DNA of 64,000 nucleotides, taken from positions 20,229,790 to 20,293,789 of the forward strand of contig OZ020591.1 in assembly GCA_963971535.1 (NCBI GenBank), read 5' to 3'. Shown here in pieces: positions 33,701 through 43,918 of the stretch (the stretch's first letter is position 1; every line of letters begins with the position of its first letter). Below the pieces are notes generated by a model. It was not told the DNA's origin. It ran no database searches and worked only from the letters and a program-made list of their open reading frames with translations. The position numbers and the translations under genes were made by a program. The stretch comes from Notolepis coatsorum. Taxonomy: Eukaryota > Chordata > Actinopteri > Aulopiformes > Paralepididae.

Positions 33701-34616
33701 CTCCACGGAGAAAAGCTTTAAGAGCTTCCCAAATGATGGACATAGGCATGCCAGGGGTAGAATTTACCTCAATAAAAAATTTGATCTTAGTGGACAGGAA
33801 CGATGAAAATGAGTCCTCAGATAGCAATAGTGGATTAAGTTTCCACGGCCTGAATGATGGACATTTGTCCGGGAAGGCTAGCTCTAAGATTATTGCTGCA
33901 TGGTCTGAAATAACAATGCTATCGTAAGAGCAGGAACGCACTTGAGATAGAAATGTGTTGTCAATAAACAAATAATCAATTCGAGAATATGTATGATGAA
34001 CTGGTGAAAAGAAAGAGTACTGTTTGGCGGTGGGATGAAGGAAGCGCCAGACATCTGAAATACCGTATTGCTTCAGGAAGGACACTATGGCTCTAGCAGT
34101 CTGAGATTGTGGAGCTGGATTAGATGATGATCGATCTAAGGCTGGGTTAAGAGCACAATTAAAGTCACCTCCCATAATCAGTTGGTTAGAGTTCAGGTCG
34201 GGGAGTGAAGAGATAAGTTTATTGATGAAATGCGTGTCACCAAAATTTGGAGCATATACGTTGACTAGGACTACCTTTGTGGAATAGAGAGTTCCTGAAA
34301 CTATAATGAATCTGCCATTAGGGTCAGAGATCACATCAGATGGAGTAAATGGTGTGTTTTTGTTGATCAGAATGGCTGTTCCTCTGGCTTTGCTCTGAAA
34401 ACCAGAGTGGAACACTTGACCTACCCAAGCTCTGTGTATTCGACGGTGATCTACTCGCCGAAGGTGAGTTTCTTGCAGAAAAGCGATGCCAACCCCAAGC
34501 TGCTGTAAGTGAGTAAGGATCCTAGTACGTTTCAAGGGGTTATTTACACCCTTCACATTCCAACTAATTATGTTAGTATTGCCCCCTGACCCCCTATTAG
34601 GATTAAACACTAGCAT
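30777..34616 (-). CDS. L1-type ORF2p: endonuclease and reverse transcriptase
   Basis: 1279 residues from ATG, uninterrupted. Residues 15-245 are an APE endonuclease with the usual catalytic set: Asn20 (SWNVKG), Glu49 (LQETHL), YAPN at 121, Asp151/Asn153 (GGDFN), Asp214 (SRIDY), Asp238-His239 (SDHA). RT spans about 476-760: GKSPGPDGFP, YRPISLLN, Asp608 (ALDAEKAFDRVEW), RGTRQGCPLSPLLF, YADD at 708-711. A Cys/His C-terminal motif (CDRCHQAPGSLIHMFWHC) follows, as in L1 and Tx1 elements. The length fits the family (about 1250-1300). It nicks target DNA and copies its own RNA in the nucleus. Every catalytic residue looked for is present. Confidence 0.95.
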   Translation of the reverse strand: MLVFNPNRGSGGNTNIISWNVKGVNNPLKRTRILTHLQQLGVGIAFLQETHLRRVDHRRIHRAWVGQVFHSGFQSKARGTAILINKNTPFTPSDVISDPNGRFIIVSGTLYSTKVVLVNVYAPNFGDTHFINKLISSLPDLNSNQLIMGGDFNCALNPALDRSSSNPAPQSQTARAIVSFLKQYGISDVWRFLHPTAKQYSFFSPVHHTYSRIDYLFIDNTFLSQVRSCSYDSIVISDHAAIILELAFPDKCPSFRPWKLNPLLLSEDSFSSFLSTKIKFFIEVNSTPGMPMSIIWEALKAFLRGEIISNCARRNKLHNSRRTELSDQIIKLDYSYAVSPTPALYNERVTLQTEFNLLSTSHAEQLLLKSRQSFFEFGDKPSKVLSLQLKHRTAQNLITQINSATGEIYTDPLEINGQFKTFYSSLYTSDSPKDPSLMNSFFANLDIPVIDNDSMTLLEEPISADEIQQALTMMQSGKSPGPDGFPVEFLKKYSTQLCPIMASMFEESFQSCSLPPTLYQASISLLLKKDKDPKDCGSYRPISLLNNEAKILAKVLARRLESVIPSIIHPDQSGFVKDRMAFFNLRRLMNIIYSSTESPVAEVVVALDAEKAFDRVEWDYLFYTLQKFGFGEKFVSWVKLLYSSPVASVRTNDVTSEYFPLQRGTRQGCPLSPLLFALAIEPLAISFRKDRHVQGIIRNGQEQRISLYADDVLLYIADPAATLPRVLHILHEFGVFSGYKLNLNKSELFPINSLARNIPPSRFPFKLSPSSFRYLGITITHKHSNLIASNFTPLLERTKQDFIRWSSLPLSLVGRVNTVKMNTLPKFLYLFQNIPTFIPKSFFKALDKAISDFIWNKRPVRINKMALQKPKSQGGFALPNFLVYYWAANIHSILYWSHSHYGLCQWVPAWVDMERASCSRTSLQSLVCSSLPVTTAQYTNNLLVQHSLRIWSQFRKHFGLHAMSQSSPVHKNFLFPPSMVDETFSNWFKKGILNIYDLYQDSSFMSFTQLSLKFNLPKTNFFRYLQIRDFVKSKFDQFPHTPPKTLIDRILEVKVVIKGSISKLYNIISLSLPSSVLAIRQNWESDLNHQFTDKEWENALARIHSSSICARHSLIQFKLLHRLYWSKTRLAKINPGMDPTCDRCHQAPGSLIHMFWHCPVLAPFWTSIFKSYSDIFFMNIDPCPLIALFGLTPENATISIGQSNAMAFASLIARRLILFNWKAATPPSHLHWMRDVMSLIHIEKIRFTTQGHTDIFHKTWQPFLSHFKTHMTPSNLGTP

Positions 34617-36595
34617 AAGAAAGTGAAAAAATATTCATGACATTTGAGATGGCAAAGTGGTGGTCCAGGGTGCTTATAATTAAAGATGAAAAAAAGTCAT
34701 AAGAATAGAAACAAAAAACAATAAACAAAAATAGACAAAGATATTCACTGTTAATATTAGCAATGAAAAACAAACAAACATAAAACGCCCTCTCACGTCC
34801 CCGTGGGGCGTGACTACTCACAGCCATAGTAACACTGACTGTGCCTAGCATTACAGCTAACCTTGTGCACCCTGTGCTCTAAACGAGCACCCTGTGAGAA
34901 CTGTAATTCTTAATTACACATGGCAAGAACCAAAAAAGAAAAGAAAAAAAGGGAAGAAAGAAAAAATAATGAATAAATAAATAATTGCTCGACACGTGGC
35001 CATATATAATTATGTAACTAGCTTGGTTGGATAAGGCAGGTTTCTAACAATGTATACACCTAAACCCCTGTTTGGAATCTCATTGTAGTCCACCCCCTCA
35101 AGAGACAGGTACTGCCTATTTAGACCAGTAGAATGTAAGATATCTCTCTTTGGTTAGAGTTCTACACCAAATGTTTGGGCCATGGGGTATGTTGTTTTAT
35201 AAAGGTGCATAGTGGCACCAAACCTGCCTTTTCCATATAACTAACACACACACCCACACACACACACACACACACACACGGGGGCGGGGGCCAATTGATC
35301 ACCGCCCTGACACACACATACCCACACGCACTCACACACCACGTATGTTGCTATGGTTAACTTGAATAAGTATGACAAAGATAAATCGCAAGCCTGCAGC
35401 CAATTCGGCGCATATAATGTAATGATACTAAATAATACGATATCACCAGTGTGGGATATGGGCGAGTAAACAGTCAGCTTGTACCCAACGTAGACTGAGA
35501 CTGAAAGTTTAGCAATAGCCAGGCGGCTAGCTGTGGTAAGTGACGTCATCAAGTCAGCCACCAGTGACCCGGATGAAGATGAATATACATGTTAATCGCC
35601 AGCGGGATGACAGTCAGCTTGTATTTAACGAAAGAATAATAATAATAAGTTGGCTTTAGCAAGTAATAATAATAGTAACAATGAATTCACAGTGAACCGA
35701 GTTAGCCAACAGTCTATAGTAAGTGACGTAATCGAACAAACCCGGCAGTGACCCGGAAGAAAAAGAAATACAAAAATAATAAAAAAAAATAGGCGACATT
35801 CACCGGCAGGTTCACATTCGGCTTGTATTCTACGTAATAAAAATAGTAGTAACAAATGAGCTTTAGTAAATTAAGACTAGTCGGCCGGTTATAACGAGCA
35901 GGTTGGCCGATGTACACAGCAATTGCATAGCGACAATCATACCGTGTTGTTACCCACATCAATTTCTTCAACATTATGTAATTATAAATAGGAGCAATAA
36001 CAGATTATATAGTCTTCCATTACCTCCCAGATAATCTCAATGCAAAAAATTACGAAAAGTGGTGGCCCCCCTGATAGTAGATGAATGCGAATAAGAAATC
36101 ATAATGATAATAGTAGTAATAATAATAATAACGGTCTAGCTAGTTGCTAGGACCGTAAGGATCGTTATCAGTCAGCCAAAATGTTCAAATCCACTTCAGC
36201 CGGGGGTGTAAGGGGAAAAAACCCTGAGTCCACTGGTGTGTATCATATCCAAATGTTGTTAGTCCTTTAGTGTAAGCAGGATTTATCGTCAACAGTATGG
36301 TATATAATATGAATAATAACGGATTGTTTTTTGGATAGTGTTCCATTACCTCCTAGGTAATCCCAGTACGAAAAAAAAATAAAAAAAAAATACGAAAAGT
36401 AGTGGCTCACCTGATAGTAGACAGATGCAAGTAAAATAAATCATAATAATAATAGTACTAATAATAATAATAACAACGGTCTAGCTAGTTGCTAGGACCG
36501 TGAAGAACGTTACCGGTCAGCCAGAATGATCCTTCAGATCCACTTCGGCCGGAGGTATGAGGGAAAAAACTGATGTGTATCATATCCGAGCGTTA
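34617..36595 (-). other. 2-kb spacer between L1 ORF1 and ORF2, with tandem duplications
   Basis: Much longer than the usual L1 inter-ORF gap. Roughly 300-bp units at 35996-36290 and 36313-36616 are diverged direct copies (shared GGTCTAGCTAGTTGCTAGGA). The second copy overlaps the last codons of ORF1, so the first is a duplicated ORF1 tail plus downstream sequence. A further diverged set around 35470, 35605 and 35820 shares TCAGCTTGTA and AGTGACGT blocks. CA/GT-rich segment at 35245-35280. Confidence 0.75.
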
Positions 36596-37507
36596 TTAGT
36601 CTTTTAGTGTAGGCATGATTTTTTCCTTGTAGAAATCGGCTGCCAGCTCTGGAGAGTCAAATGTGTAGCCTTCCCCACCGAATGTCAGGCGCAGCTTAGC
36701 CGGGTAAAGCAAGCCGTATCTGATGTTGGCCTCGCGGAGCAGGTTCTTGATGTCTTTGTATGCCCCTCGGCGTCTGGATAGATCCGCAGAAAGATCGGGG
36801 AAAATGTGTACCGTGGAGCCCCTGAATGTTAGCCGTCCCCGCTCACGCGAGAGCCGCATGACCAGCTCCTTCGTCTGGGAATAATGGAACCGTACCATCA
36901 TGCCTCTAGGAGGGGCCTTCTGGTGCGTTTTGGGTGCCATTAGGCGATGTGCGCGGTCTAGGACTACCGGCTTGTCGAAGGCCTCTTCACCGAACAGCTC
37001 CACGAAAAAGGCGGACATGAATGTAATAGAGTTCTGCCCCTCGATTCCTTCAGGGATTCCAATTATTTTTACGTTCTGCCTGCGTGAACGGTTTTCGAGG
37101 TCATCAATTTTGAGTCGTAGGTTAGTGTTTTCGCTTAAGGATTCACACAGTGTCTCCACTGTGGATGCACACAGTGTCTCTACTGTGGACAACCTCTCGT
37201 CCATATCCGCCAATGAAGTCTCCACGTGCTGTATTTTCTGCGTCTGTGTGGATATCGAGGCCTGGAGGACCGAGAGGGAGGTACGGAGCTCGGCCAGGAA
37301 TTCTGTACGGAGGGAAGCTACCTCGGCACGAATTGTAGAGGTAATCAGCTCTTTCATTATCGCTGGCGTCAGCTCTGTTGGTTCCGCGGCGTCCGCCATC
37401 TTGTCGCCTGTACTCGAGCCCGTTTCCTCTAACTCTTCAAGTTCTGTCTTTCGCATATATCTTGTTGCATATATCTTGTTGCTGGTTGTTGCTGGTTTTT
37501 TAGGCAT
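36596..37507 (-). CDS. L1-type ORF1p (transposase_22-like RNA chaperone)
   Basis: 303 residues from ATG, uninterrupted. Residues 50-137 are a coiled coil (MKELITSTIRAEVASLR ...) for trimerisation. 138-220 are the RRM-like domain with ENRSRRQNVKIIGIPEG and VVLDRAHR, and 221-303 the C-terminal domain (FRGSTVHIFPDLS, KLRLTFGG). This is the standard L1 ORF1p order; it binds the element RNA and packs it into a ribonucleoprotein. An 8-residue tandem duplication (STVETLCA/STVETLCE, about 107-122) lies in the coiled coil. The plus-strand ORFs over it are shadows. Confidence 0.93.
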   Translation of the reverse strand: MPKKPATTSNKIYATRYMRKTELEELEETGSSTGDKMADAAEPTELTPAIMKELITSTIRAEVASLRTEFLAELRTSLSVLQASISTQTQKIQHVETSLADMDERLSTVETLCASTVETLCESLSENTNLRLKIDDLENRSRRQNVKIIGIPEGIEGQNSITFMSAFFVELFGEEAFDKPVVLDRAHRLMAPKTHQKAPPRGMMVRFHYSQTKELVMRLSRERGRLTFRGSTVHIFPDLSADLSRRRGAYKDIKNLLREANIRYGLLYPAKLRLTFGGEGYTFDSPELAADFYKEKIMPTLKD

Positions 37508-37679
37508 ACCAAATGTCTGATAGTGTCGTCTGTTTAGTCAGAGAACATAAAATAATACTTTCAGTTCGAGCCAAGTCAAATGGGCTGTAGTAAAACTTAA
37601 TTTCTCACGGAGCTACTCTCATGTGCGTCGTTACTCCGCCATCTTGGAAAACCTCTTGATCTTAACGCATTAATCTTAC

Positions 37680-37860
37680 TTTTTTTTTTTTACCTTTATT
37701 TACCCAGGGTAGGTTCTCTGAGCACAGATGCTCTTTTTCAGGAACGCCCTGCTTCACATTCACAGTTCCATTCACACCTGGGAGCTGCCCAGTACAACCA
37801 CAGTTGACACCATTGGCCACTGAGCAACTCCACTGGAGCAGTTGATTCAAGCCATGTCAC
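37680..37860 (-). mobile_element. SINE-like retroposon
   Basis: Minus strand: CAACTGCTCCAGTGGAG ... CAGAGAACCTACCCTGGG, then TAAATAAAGGTAAAAAA. The A-rich tail and lack of coding sequence suggest a SINE or LINE 3' end. Family not assigned. Confidence 0.5.
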
Positions 37861-38109
37861 ATAGTTCAAGTTTGAAATGATTCTTTCTGTTTTGCTCCTG
37901 AGAGTGCTAGATACTGTACTGTACTGGTAATATTATTTATTTGTGTTAACTTCTGAATAAAACAACTTATTAAACACAAGTACATCTTATTGAAAAAAAA
38001 TATATAAAATCTAACCCTGACTAACCTTACTGTCATGCACTTGTCCTAATAAACTAACCTACACTGTAACACGCAACACTTTGATGAACATTGTTACTCA
38101 GCTGATAGA

Positions 38110-38205
38110 GTTATACTCTTCTTGCTGTCTTGTCGCACAGAACTTGTAAGTCGCTTTGGATAAAAGCGTCAGCTAAATGACTAAATGTAAATGTAAATGT
38201 ATTGA
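38110..38205 (+). mobile_element. Fish LINE/SINE 3' tail
   Basis: TTGTAAGTCGCTTTGGATAA then AGCGTCAGCTAAATG and (ATGTAA)n. This tail is widespread in teleost genomes. Truncated on the left. 38206-38424 unassigned. Confidence 0.7.
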
Positions 38206-39004
38206 ACATTATTTTGATATTTCATTACCAATTATCATAGCAAAACAGCTTTTTCAAACAGTCTGTAATGCATTTTGGAAACGGGAGATGGGCTCATGGT
38301 GTAATGGGCCACCTGGCCTGAGAAACATAAGGAGGAAAGAAAAAGTAAGGACTTACTTCTGGTCATTATTTGGGTAGAACACACATATTTTGAATGCCTT
38401 CGGCAGGTTTTTTTTTTTTTTTTTGAGCCATTTTAATCTAGATTAATCTAGATTAAATCCAGGATTGCAGATAGATTAATCTAGATTAAAAAAAATTATC
38501 TATGCCCACCTCTAATTCTAACCAACAAATTGAAGTAGAAAGCATTTCGTGACCAATCTTATTTGGAAACATGACACACAAAATAATTCGCTTTTTATTT
38601 GAAACAATATTTAATCGCGTTTGGAGGTTGGTGTTTTGCGTCTGCCCCCCCGTGCCAAACAAGCAGGCCAACCTCTTGTTCGCGTGTGAGCCTGTTATAA
38701 TTACACTACTGTCGCTATTTTACAATGAACTATAATGAATTACGGGTCATACAGAAGTTGAGCACTAATGCACGGAAGCTTATTTCCGCGTTGAAACTAA
38801 TGCAGAACTGAGGAGCGCTTATGCCGTAGTAACGATGTTCTACCACTGGGCGTCAGCTACGCATGCTCCGAGCTTTGCGTAAATATAAGCACAAAGTCAA
38901 GTTCAAGTTGAAATTGATGAATCCCACACTTTGCTTAGAAATGGTCGTACGCACAGGTTAAGCACATATATGTGCGTAAGTCACGTTGATGAATGAGGGC
39001 CCTG

Positions 39005-39275
39005 GTCTTCATTTTCCAACTTATGTTTCTTCTCAATAATTCTTTATGGTTCCGAATGCGCCCTTTGCAATTCCGGTTCTTCTCTTAATGTCCATGTTAG
39101 CTCTTCCACCTTCACTGATCCAGCTTCCAAGGTACATGTACTCCTTCACTTGTTCAAGTTTTTCTCCATCCACCTGTATTTTACAAACAGTTCCTGGTGT
39201 TTTTTCAATGATCATTACTTTAGTTTTCTTTGTGTTTAGCGACATTCCATAGTTTTTGCATTCGACATTCATATT
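39005..39275 (-). pseudogene. RTE-like LINE ORF2, RT thumb part (proximal part)
   Basis: The minus strand encodes YGMSLNTKKTKVMI, VDGEKLEQVKEYMYLGSWIS and IKRRTGIAKGAF, the region after the catalytic RT core (pattern K-T-K-V-M and Y-L-G-S). It is the same element and orientation as 28503-28953, separated by the 10-kb Harbinger-like insertion. The RT core and endonuclease are missing at the 5' side, so the LINE was truncated on insertion. The flank at 39276 matches 19046, which marks the outer host repeat. Confidence 0.75.
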
Positions 39276-40137
39276 AATGACTGTATATACGCAAAAGTAG
39301 CCTAGTTTTAAGTTAAAATATTATAAATCTACATGCCTTGAGGATGTCATTCTTTATATAGCCTGCCTATCAATTGTTTTTAAGCTCAATAAACTGACGG
39401 GAATTTCTCACATTTGTCCGGGAGATTGAAATCTTCCAGGACACAGAGACCGGCCCCAATATTTTCTAAAGGAAACCCTGATGGAGACATTAACATTACG
39501 TTGTTTCATTTATGTGAATAGTTTATTTACAAGTGAACCAAACTTCTCCTCCATTGCAAACACTGCAACGCTCCCAGCTGTTTACTAATGATATATATAT
39601 ATATATATGGAGACATTATTAATGTCATTAACATTACGTTATCAAACATAGTATAAAAATTAATATTACTATTTATTTAACTGACGAGTGAAAGACGTGA
39701 TTTATTAAATCTGTTTTGATCAGACGCCGATGTCAACGTCACTCTCCCCACCCTCTCACATTAGCAGGTGAGCAGCTCACCAGCATTTGATGGCATTTTG
39801 AAGACAGACAAGATGGAGTGTTTTTTTATCAAACTATAAAAACACAAAGGAAAAAGAGTCTGAGAAGCAGATTCCCCAGGTCCTCAAATAAAAATAAAAA
39901 AGCGGAGTACAATGGGAGTCGTGGGGATTAGACTGGGTAGGGGTTGAGGAGGATGCTATCAGTCAACATATCATTTATTGCAAAGCTTGTCGTGAGACTC
40001 CGGCGTTTGTCCATTACTGTGGTTAACTGGGAATCCGAAATTATCCCAAACGGGAGACTTGAATGTTGTGGGAGCATCTTCTAGCTCTGGCTTGTCAGTT
40101 AGTGTGGATCTTTTTGTCCGCGGGACAAAAAAATTTG
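39276..40137. other. Interior of the outer hAT; repeats only
   Basis: 39276-39365 repeats 19046-19137; 40003-40100 repeats 26140-26240. An (AT)n run is near 39590. No gene. Confidence 0.6.
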
Positions 40138-40145
40138 GATGTAAG

Positions 40146-41533
40146 TAGGCCTGTCACGATAACACATTTTGCTGGGCGATTAATTGTCCCAGAAAATATT
40201 GCGATAAGCGATGTTATTGCGGTTTTGAGATATTTTTTTTGAGAAATGTATTTCCCAAAAGTTTTCAATTAACCTTTTTATTTTTTTACTAATATAATAA
40301 TAGCATAATAATGCAAGGAAACCGTTTCAAAGTGCAATAAACCTTTATTTAACATTGGAAGATATTTTAAATATCCTAAATAAAAAAAATGCTCAGTTTG
40401 AAAGTGGAAACAAGCCCTCCGTCTGGCTTTTTGTATCATCCTTTTAACATGTACATTTATTATTAATGTACCTTGCGGTACCATGTACAAAATGTTAATA
40501 AAGTATGAGGAAAAAACTGTGGAAACGTAATAAATAAAAAGGCAGTGAAACAATAATCAAATAAACACCAAAATATATACTATCTCTATTGGAATGGAGA
40601 CTTCAGCACAGGATAAACTAGGGATGGGCAAAAATAATCCAGATCGATTGATCACATGATGTACTCGACTACTCGAGTACTCGTGGAGGAAAACGCTGTA
40701 CAAAATAAACATCTTTTCCGGTGTTTTAGACTTTTATTTTGAAACCCACCCACCAGTCCGGAGCGGAAGTATTGTTGTTATTATCCTAGCAGAACGTATT
40801 GAGCGGACAACTTGTCTCGTCCGGTTCTGTGTTTTTGAGCTAATGATAAAACAAATGTTGAGATTGTTGGTGAACAACTAACTTTAGGTTAGTTTTAACG
40901 TTAGATGCAGCTACTACAGGCAATCAACGATGAGGAGGAAGCGCCAAAGCCGTATATAATAGAATAGTAGCCCTGTGGTGCGTAGGCACGACTCGAAACT
41001 ACCTGTTATAATAAATTAATTCATGTTTAACTTGTCCCCGTGTCCAGTCCTTTGACTAGCCCTACCCGTTCATTGTAAACAATGATGCATGTAATTGTAT
41101 TAACGTTATTCTGTGTTGTAGCTAGCTATGCTATACGTTGTATTTCGTTTGTTAGCTATTTAGCTAATGTTGATAGCATCAACGCTAGATCTTTAATCTT
41201 TATTTAGCAGTCCAGTTTCTCCGGGCAGTAGCGAGTAACTACTTGGGTCTAAAAATAGCTACACTACAAAGAACACTACTTGGTTAAAAGGAGCAACACT
41301 ATTGAGAAATGTAGTTAAGCTATGTGGCGTTGCTAGTGCCCCACGGAGCTCCCGTGCTGTACTCTGTAGTAAGGCCAGCCGCCCCCCACACGGAGAGTGA
41401 CTGACAAGGGGTACTGGTTCCGCCTCATTAAAACAAACGCGCAAATAGCAATTAATTGCGCCCGTCAAAATCATTGCATTCATTTTAATTATTGCGCCGA
41501 TTAATCGATTTATTGCTTATTGCGGCAGGCCTA
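40146..41533. mobile_element. hAT element (TSD GATGTAAG)
   Basis: Ends TAGGCCTGTCACGATAACAC and ATTGCGGCAGGCCTA, with perfect duplications GATGTAAG at 40138-40145 and 41534-41541. Same family as 16928-17859 and free of the LINE tail found there. Non-coding. Confidence 0.93.
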
Positions 41534-41671
41534 GATGTAAGGATGTTTAATAACCGTTTATCATAAAAATTCAGTGCCCCCGAAATAAATAAAAAAAGCC
41601 CCCGAAAATCAATTAAGGGGGGCAAAAAAAGCCCTTGAATATTTTTTTTTATTTCTAACCCTGGTCTGGGG

Positions 41672-42940
41672 TAATTCCCGAAAGGCTGAGTAATAGCCTT
41701 ATACGTCAATTCTACTATAAGTGTAGAATTGCCTGGACACGCTACTATTCCCAAACCAAATCTATATAATAGGTATTATGTTTCATCATGAATGCATGAA
41801 ATGTGGGTGGGGGGTCGTTTCTGATTATTTTATTGACAGTAACGGCATTCGTATTGAACACTAAAAACGCTTAGCAGCCCGATCGGTATAAAAACTTGGG
41901 ATGCACCGAATGGGAAATTCTTCAATGCCACCATCGGCGCCAATGTTACGCTTAATATCGCCTAATCTATGTTTTAAATTATGGCTATGTGTCTAATCTG
42001 CCTGTCGATTATCAAAGAATCCTTTTCCAGTCAGTGCTGTCAAGGCAGATTGTTTTTTTATCGCTTCATTTCCGTTTGAGAGCATTTTGAAAAGCACCCG
42101 TTTTGAGGTAAAAAACAGTCCATTCTGGACCATTCTATGATAATCGTCTTTTACTGGAATATTCCAGAACGTTGATATTTGTTGGCCTATTTATGAATCG
42201 TTTTCAAATAAACGCTAGATGATCAATATTATACGTGCACGCACGCACATTCGAGCCGCGCACGGATAATCGCAGTGTTCATTTCCTCTTGGATTTTTAC
42301 AGTGAAACCGAAAGAGCCCATTTCACAAAACAGCTTATATCTTCATCAAAATGAGTCTGATTATCCTAACACTGATAACATAGATTCCTTACCTGACATC
42401 AGATGGTATTCAACTGGTATATTCCAATTCCTGATCACCATTCGGAAAAAATTAAGTGTATGGATCCAACGTGTGTACAGTGCAGTACATGATTCCGCGG
42501 GTATCAGAGGCTCCAGAATGAACTGTGATAACCCCGGCTGCATCAGTGGACTGGAAAATGTGGAGTACGGGATTTTTTTCCCCATCCATTTTCATTGAGT
42601 CCATTCCAAAATCCCTTATGTCATCTGGGAGACGATAGGGGGCGCTTTTTTCCACATCTGATCGCCGGCGGCGCTCGGGTATACTAGGGTAGGCTTGTGT
42701 GATGCAATATGATTTCAGATCGCTAAAAAAACGAGATATTAATAATTCCGAGAAAACTCGTGAGTGCCATAGAAAGTGTTAAACAGACCTTTTTCAAGTT
42801 CCAAGTTTTAATACTCTTATCAACATGCGAGTCAACAAATGCTTGCTTTATGCAGCCATTTAACACAAAAGGATGACCCTCATGCATTGCAAATTTGCAT
42901 CAAATTCAAGAGTGATGCACAAAATAACTTAAAAGAAAAT
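41672..42940. other. PiggyBac-like relic, right part, then unassigned sequence
   Basis: 41672-41870 continues the piggyBac-like relic after the nest (GGGGTCGTTTCTGATTATTT corresponds to the GGGTCGTTTATAATG region at 44326). From about 41900 I see no family. An open 107-codon frame at 42275-42598 has no domain I know. Confidence 0.45.
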
Positions 42941-42949
42941 AATAATTTG

Positions 42950-43413
42950 GCGGCTAGGTGGTGCAGTGGGCAAGGCGCTCACCACCAATGCAGGAGATGC
43001 TGGGTTCGAGCCCAGCTCTCTGCATTGCTATCAGCTTGGCTGGTCGTTCATACTAATACAATTGGCAGTATTAGGGGGTGGGAAGCTGATGGGTGGGGAT
43101 CGGACGTTGTGGACAGCGACTCCTACAGGTCGGTTAGTGCGCCTGCGCAGCAGAATCAGGAAGCGACGGGTGCGGCGTGCCCTCCCACGCAGACCCCCGA
43201 CGCTGAGAGATCGCGCTGTGCAGGTGAAAAGATGCGACGGCTGCTTCCTCGAGTACCGGAGGGGACACGTGATGTAAGGCTTCGTCCACATTGCAGCCGG
43301 CTTGTGGGAGGCATGGCCTAACAGCGTTCGAGACAGGGGAGGGTAGAATTGGACGATACGAAATTGGGATGGGAGAAAAAGTAGATAAAAAATAATAATA
43401 ATAATAATAATAA
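42950..43413 (+). mobile_element. tRNA-derived SINE with (ATA)n tail
   Basis: The head 42953-43025 has an A box (GGTGGTGCAGTGGGCAAGG) and a B box (GGGTTCGAGCCCAGC) with tRNA-like spacing. A GC-rich body of about 350 bases follows, then a tail of AATAAT repeats (43388-43413). Direct AATAATTT at both ends could be the target duplication, though it overlaps the tail. RNA polymerase III promoter expected. Confidence 0.8.
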
Positions 43414-43489
43414 TTTAAAACAATGAATAAAGTGTACATGAAATAATAGGGGAAAGAAAACGTTAGGAACTTGTTACATTCACACACAC

Positions 43490-43732
<243 letters not shown>

Positions 43733-43739
43733 TTCAGAA

Positions 43740-43918
43740 ACAAACATAGTATCAATGAGGGCATCAATAATACACCTGAGTGAAGTCTAGTAAAAAAAAT
43801 AAAAAAATGTAAAAAAAATAAAATAAAAAATCTTAAAAGTAAATCGTGAGTTAAAAGAAATAGTGGCGTTAATAGAATCGGGCGATAAAGCGTTAATACC
43901 GCGTTAACGTTGACAGCC
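43740..43918. mobile_element. Probable hAT right terminus
   Basis: Ends TAATACCGCGTTAACGTTGACAGCC, the reverse of a common fish hAT start (GGCTGTCAACGTTAACGCG). The partner end was not found. Confidence 0.45.

Larger units (their letters stand above)
30303..37661 (-). mobile_element. Full-length L1-type LINE with 16-bp TSD
   Basis: Minus strand, 7.36 kb. TTAACGCATTAATCTT is repeated exactly at 30287-30302 and 37662-37677. The 5' end has CCAAGATGGCGGAGTAACG, a start common in L1-like elements. Then come ORF1 (37507-36596), a 2-kb spacer, ORF2 (34616-30777), and a 3' UTR with AATAAA close to the end. Both ORFs are open throughout, so the copy looks structurally complete and recent. Confidence 0.93.
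30232..38514. mobile_element. hAT element enclosing the L1 (TSD ATTCTAAC)
   Basis: Ends TAGAGCTGGGCCGTTAACG and TATGCCCACCTCTA; TIRs agree at about 10 of 11 outer bases. Perfect 8-bp duplications ATTCTAAC at 30224-30231 and 38515-38522. Without the L1 (30303-37661) it would be about 0.9 kb. Its right arm also holds a SINE-like piece (37680-37860) and a LINE tail (about 38110-38200). Confidence 0.9.
28961..39001. mobile_element. PIF/Harbinger-like element enclosing a nest (TSD CTG)
   Basis: Ends GGCCCTCATTCATCAACGTG and CACGTTGATGAATGAGGGCC are perfect 20-base inverted repeats, with 3-bp duplications CTG at 28958-28960 and 39002-39004. It splits one LINE: RT sequence lies on both flanks in the same orientation. 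Internal sequence at both ends has matching CGTGCGTACACAGG / GTCGTACGCACAGG blocks. No Harbinger transposase; it holds the hAT and L1 below. Confidence 0.85.
27820..41663. mobile_element. hAT element enclosing a 13-kb nest (TSD GTCTGGGG)
   Basis: Ends CAGGGTTCGAAATTAACG and ATTTCTAACCCTG, with perfect 8-bp duplications GTCTGGGG at 27812-27819 and 41664-41671. Both terminal regions carry the family's GCCCTCGAAAATCAGTTAAG-like blocks, as does the copy at 50401-51759. Almost all of its length is later insertions: an RTE-like LINE, a Harbinger-like element, a hAT, an L1, and a second hAT at 40146. Confidence 0.85.

Noticed and set aside
36900-37520. 206-residue plus-strand ORF
   Set aside because: Antisense shadow of the L1 ORF1, whose minus-strand product has clear L1 domains.
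42275-42598. 107-residue plus-strand ORF
   Set aside because: No recognisable domain, overlapped by minus-strand ORFs of similar length, and located in repeat-derived DNA.
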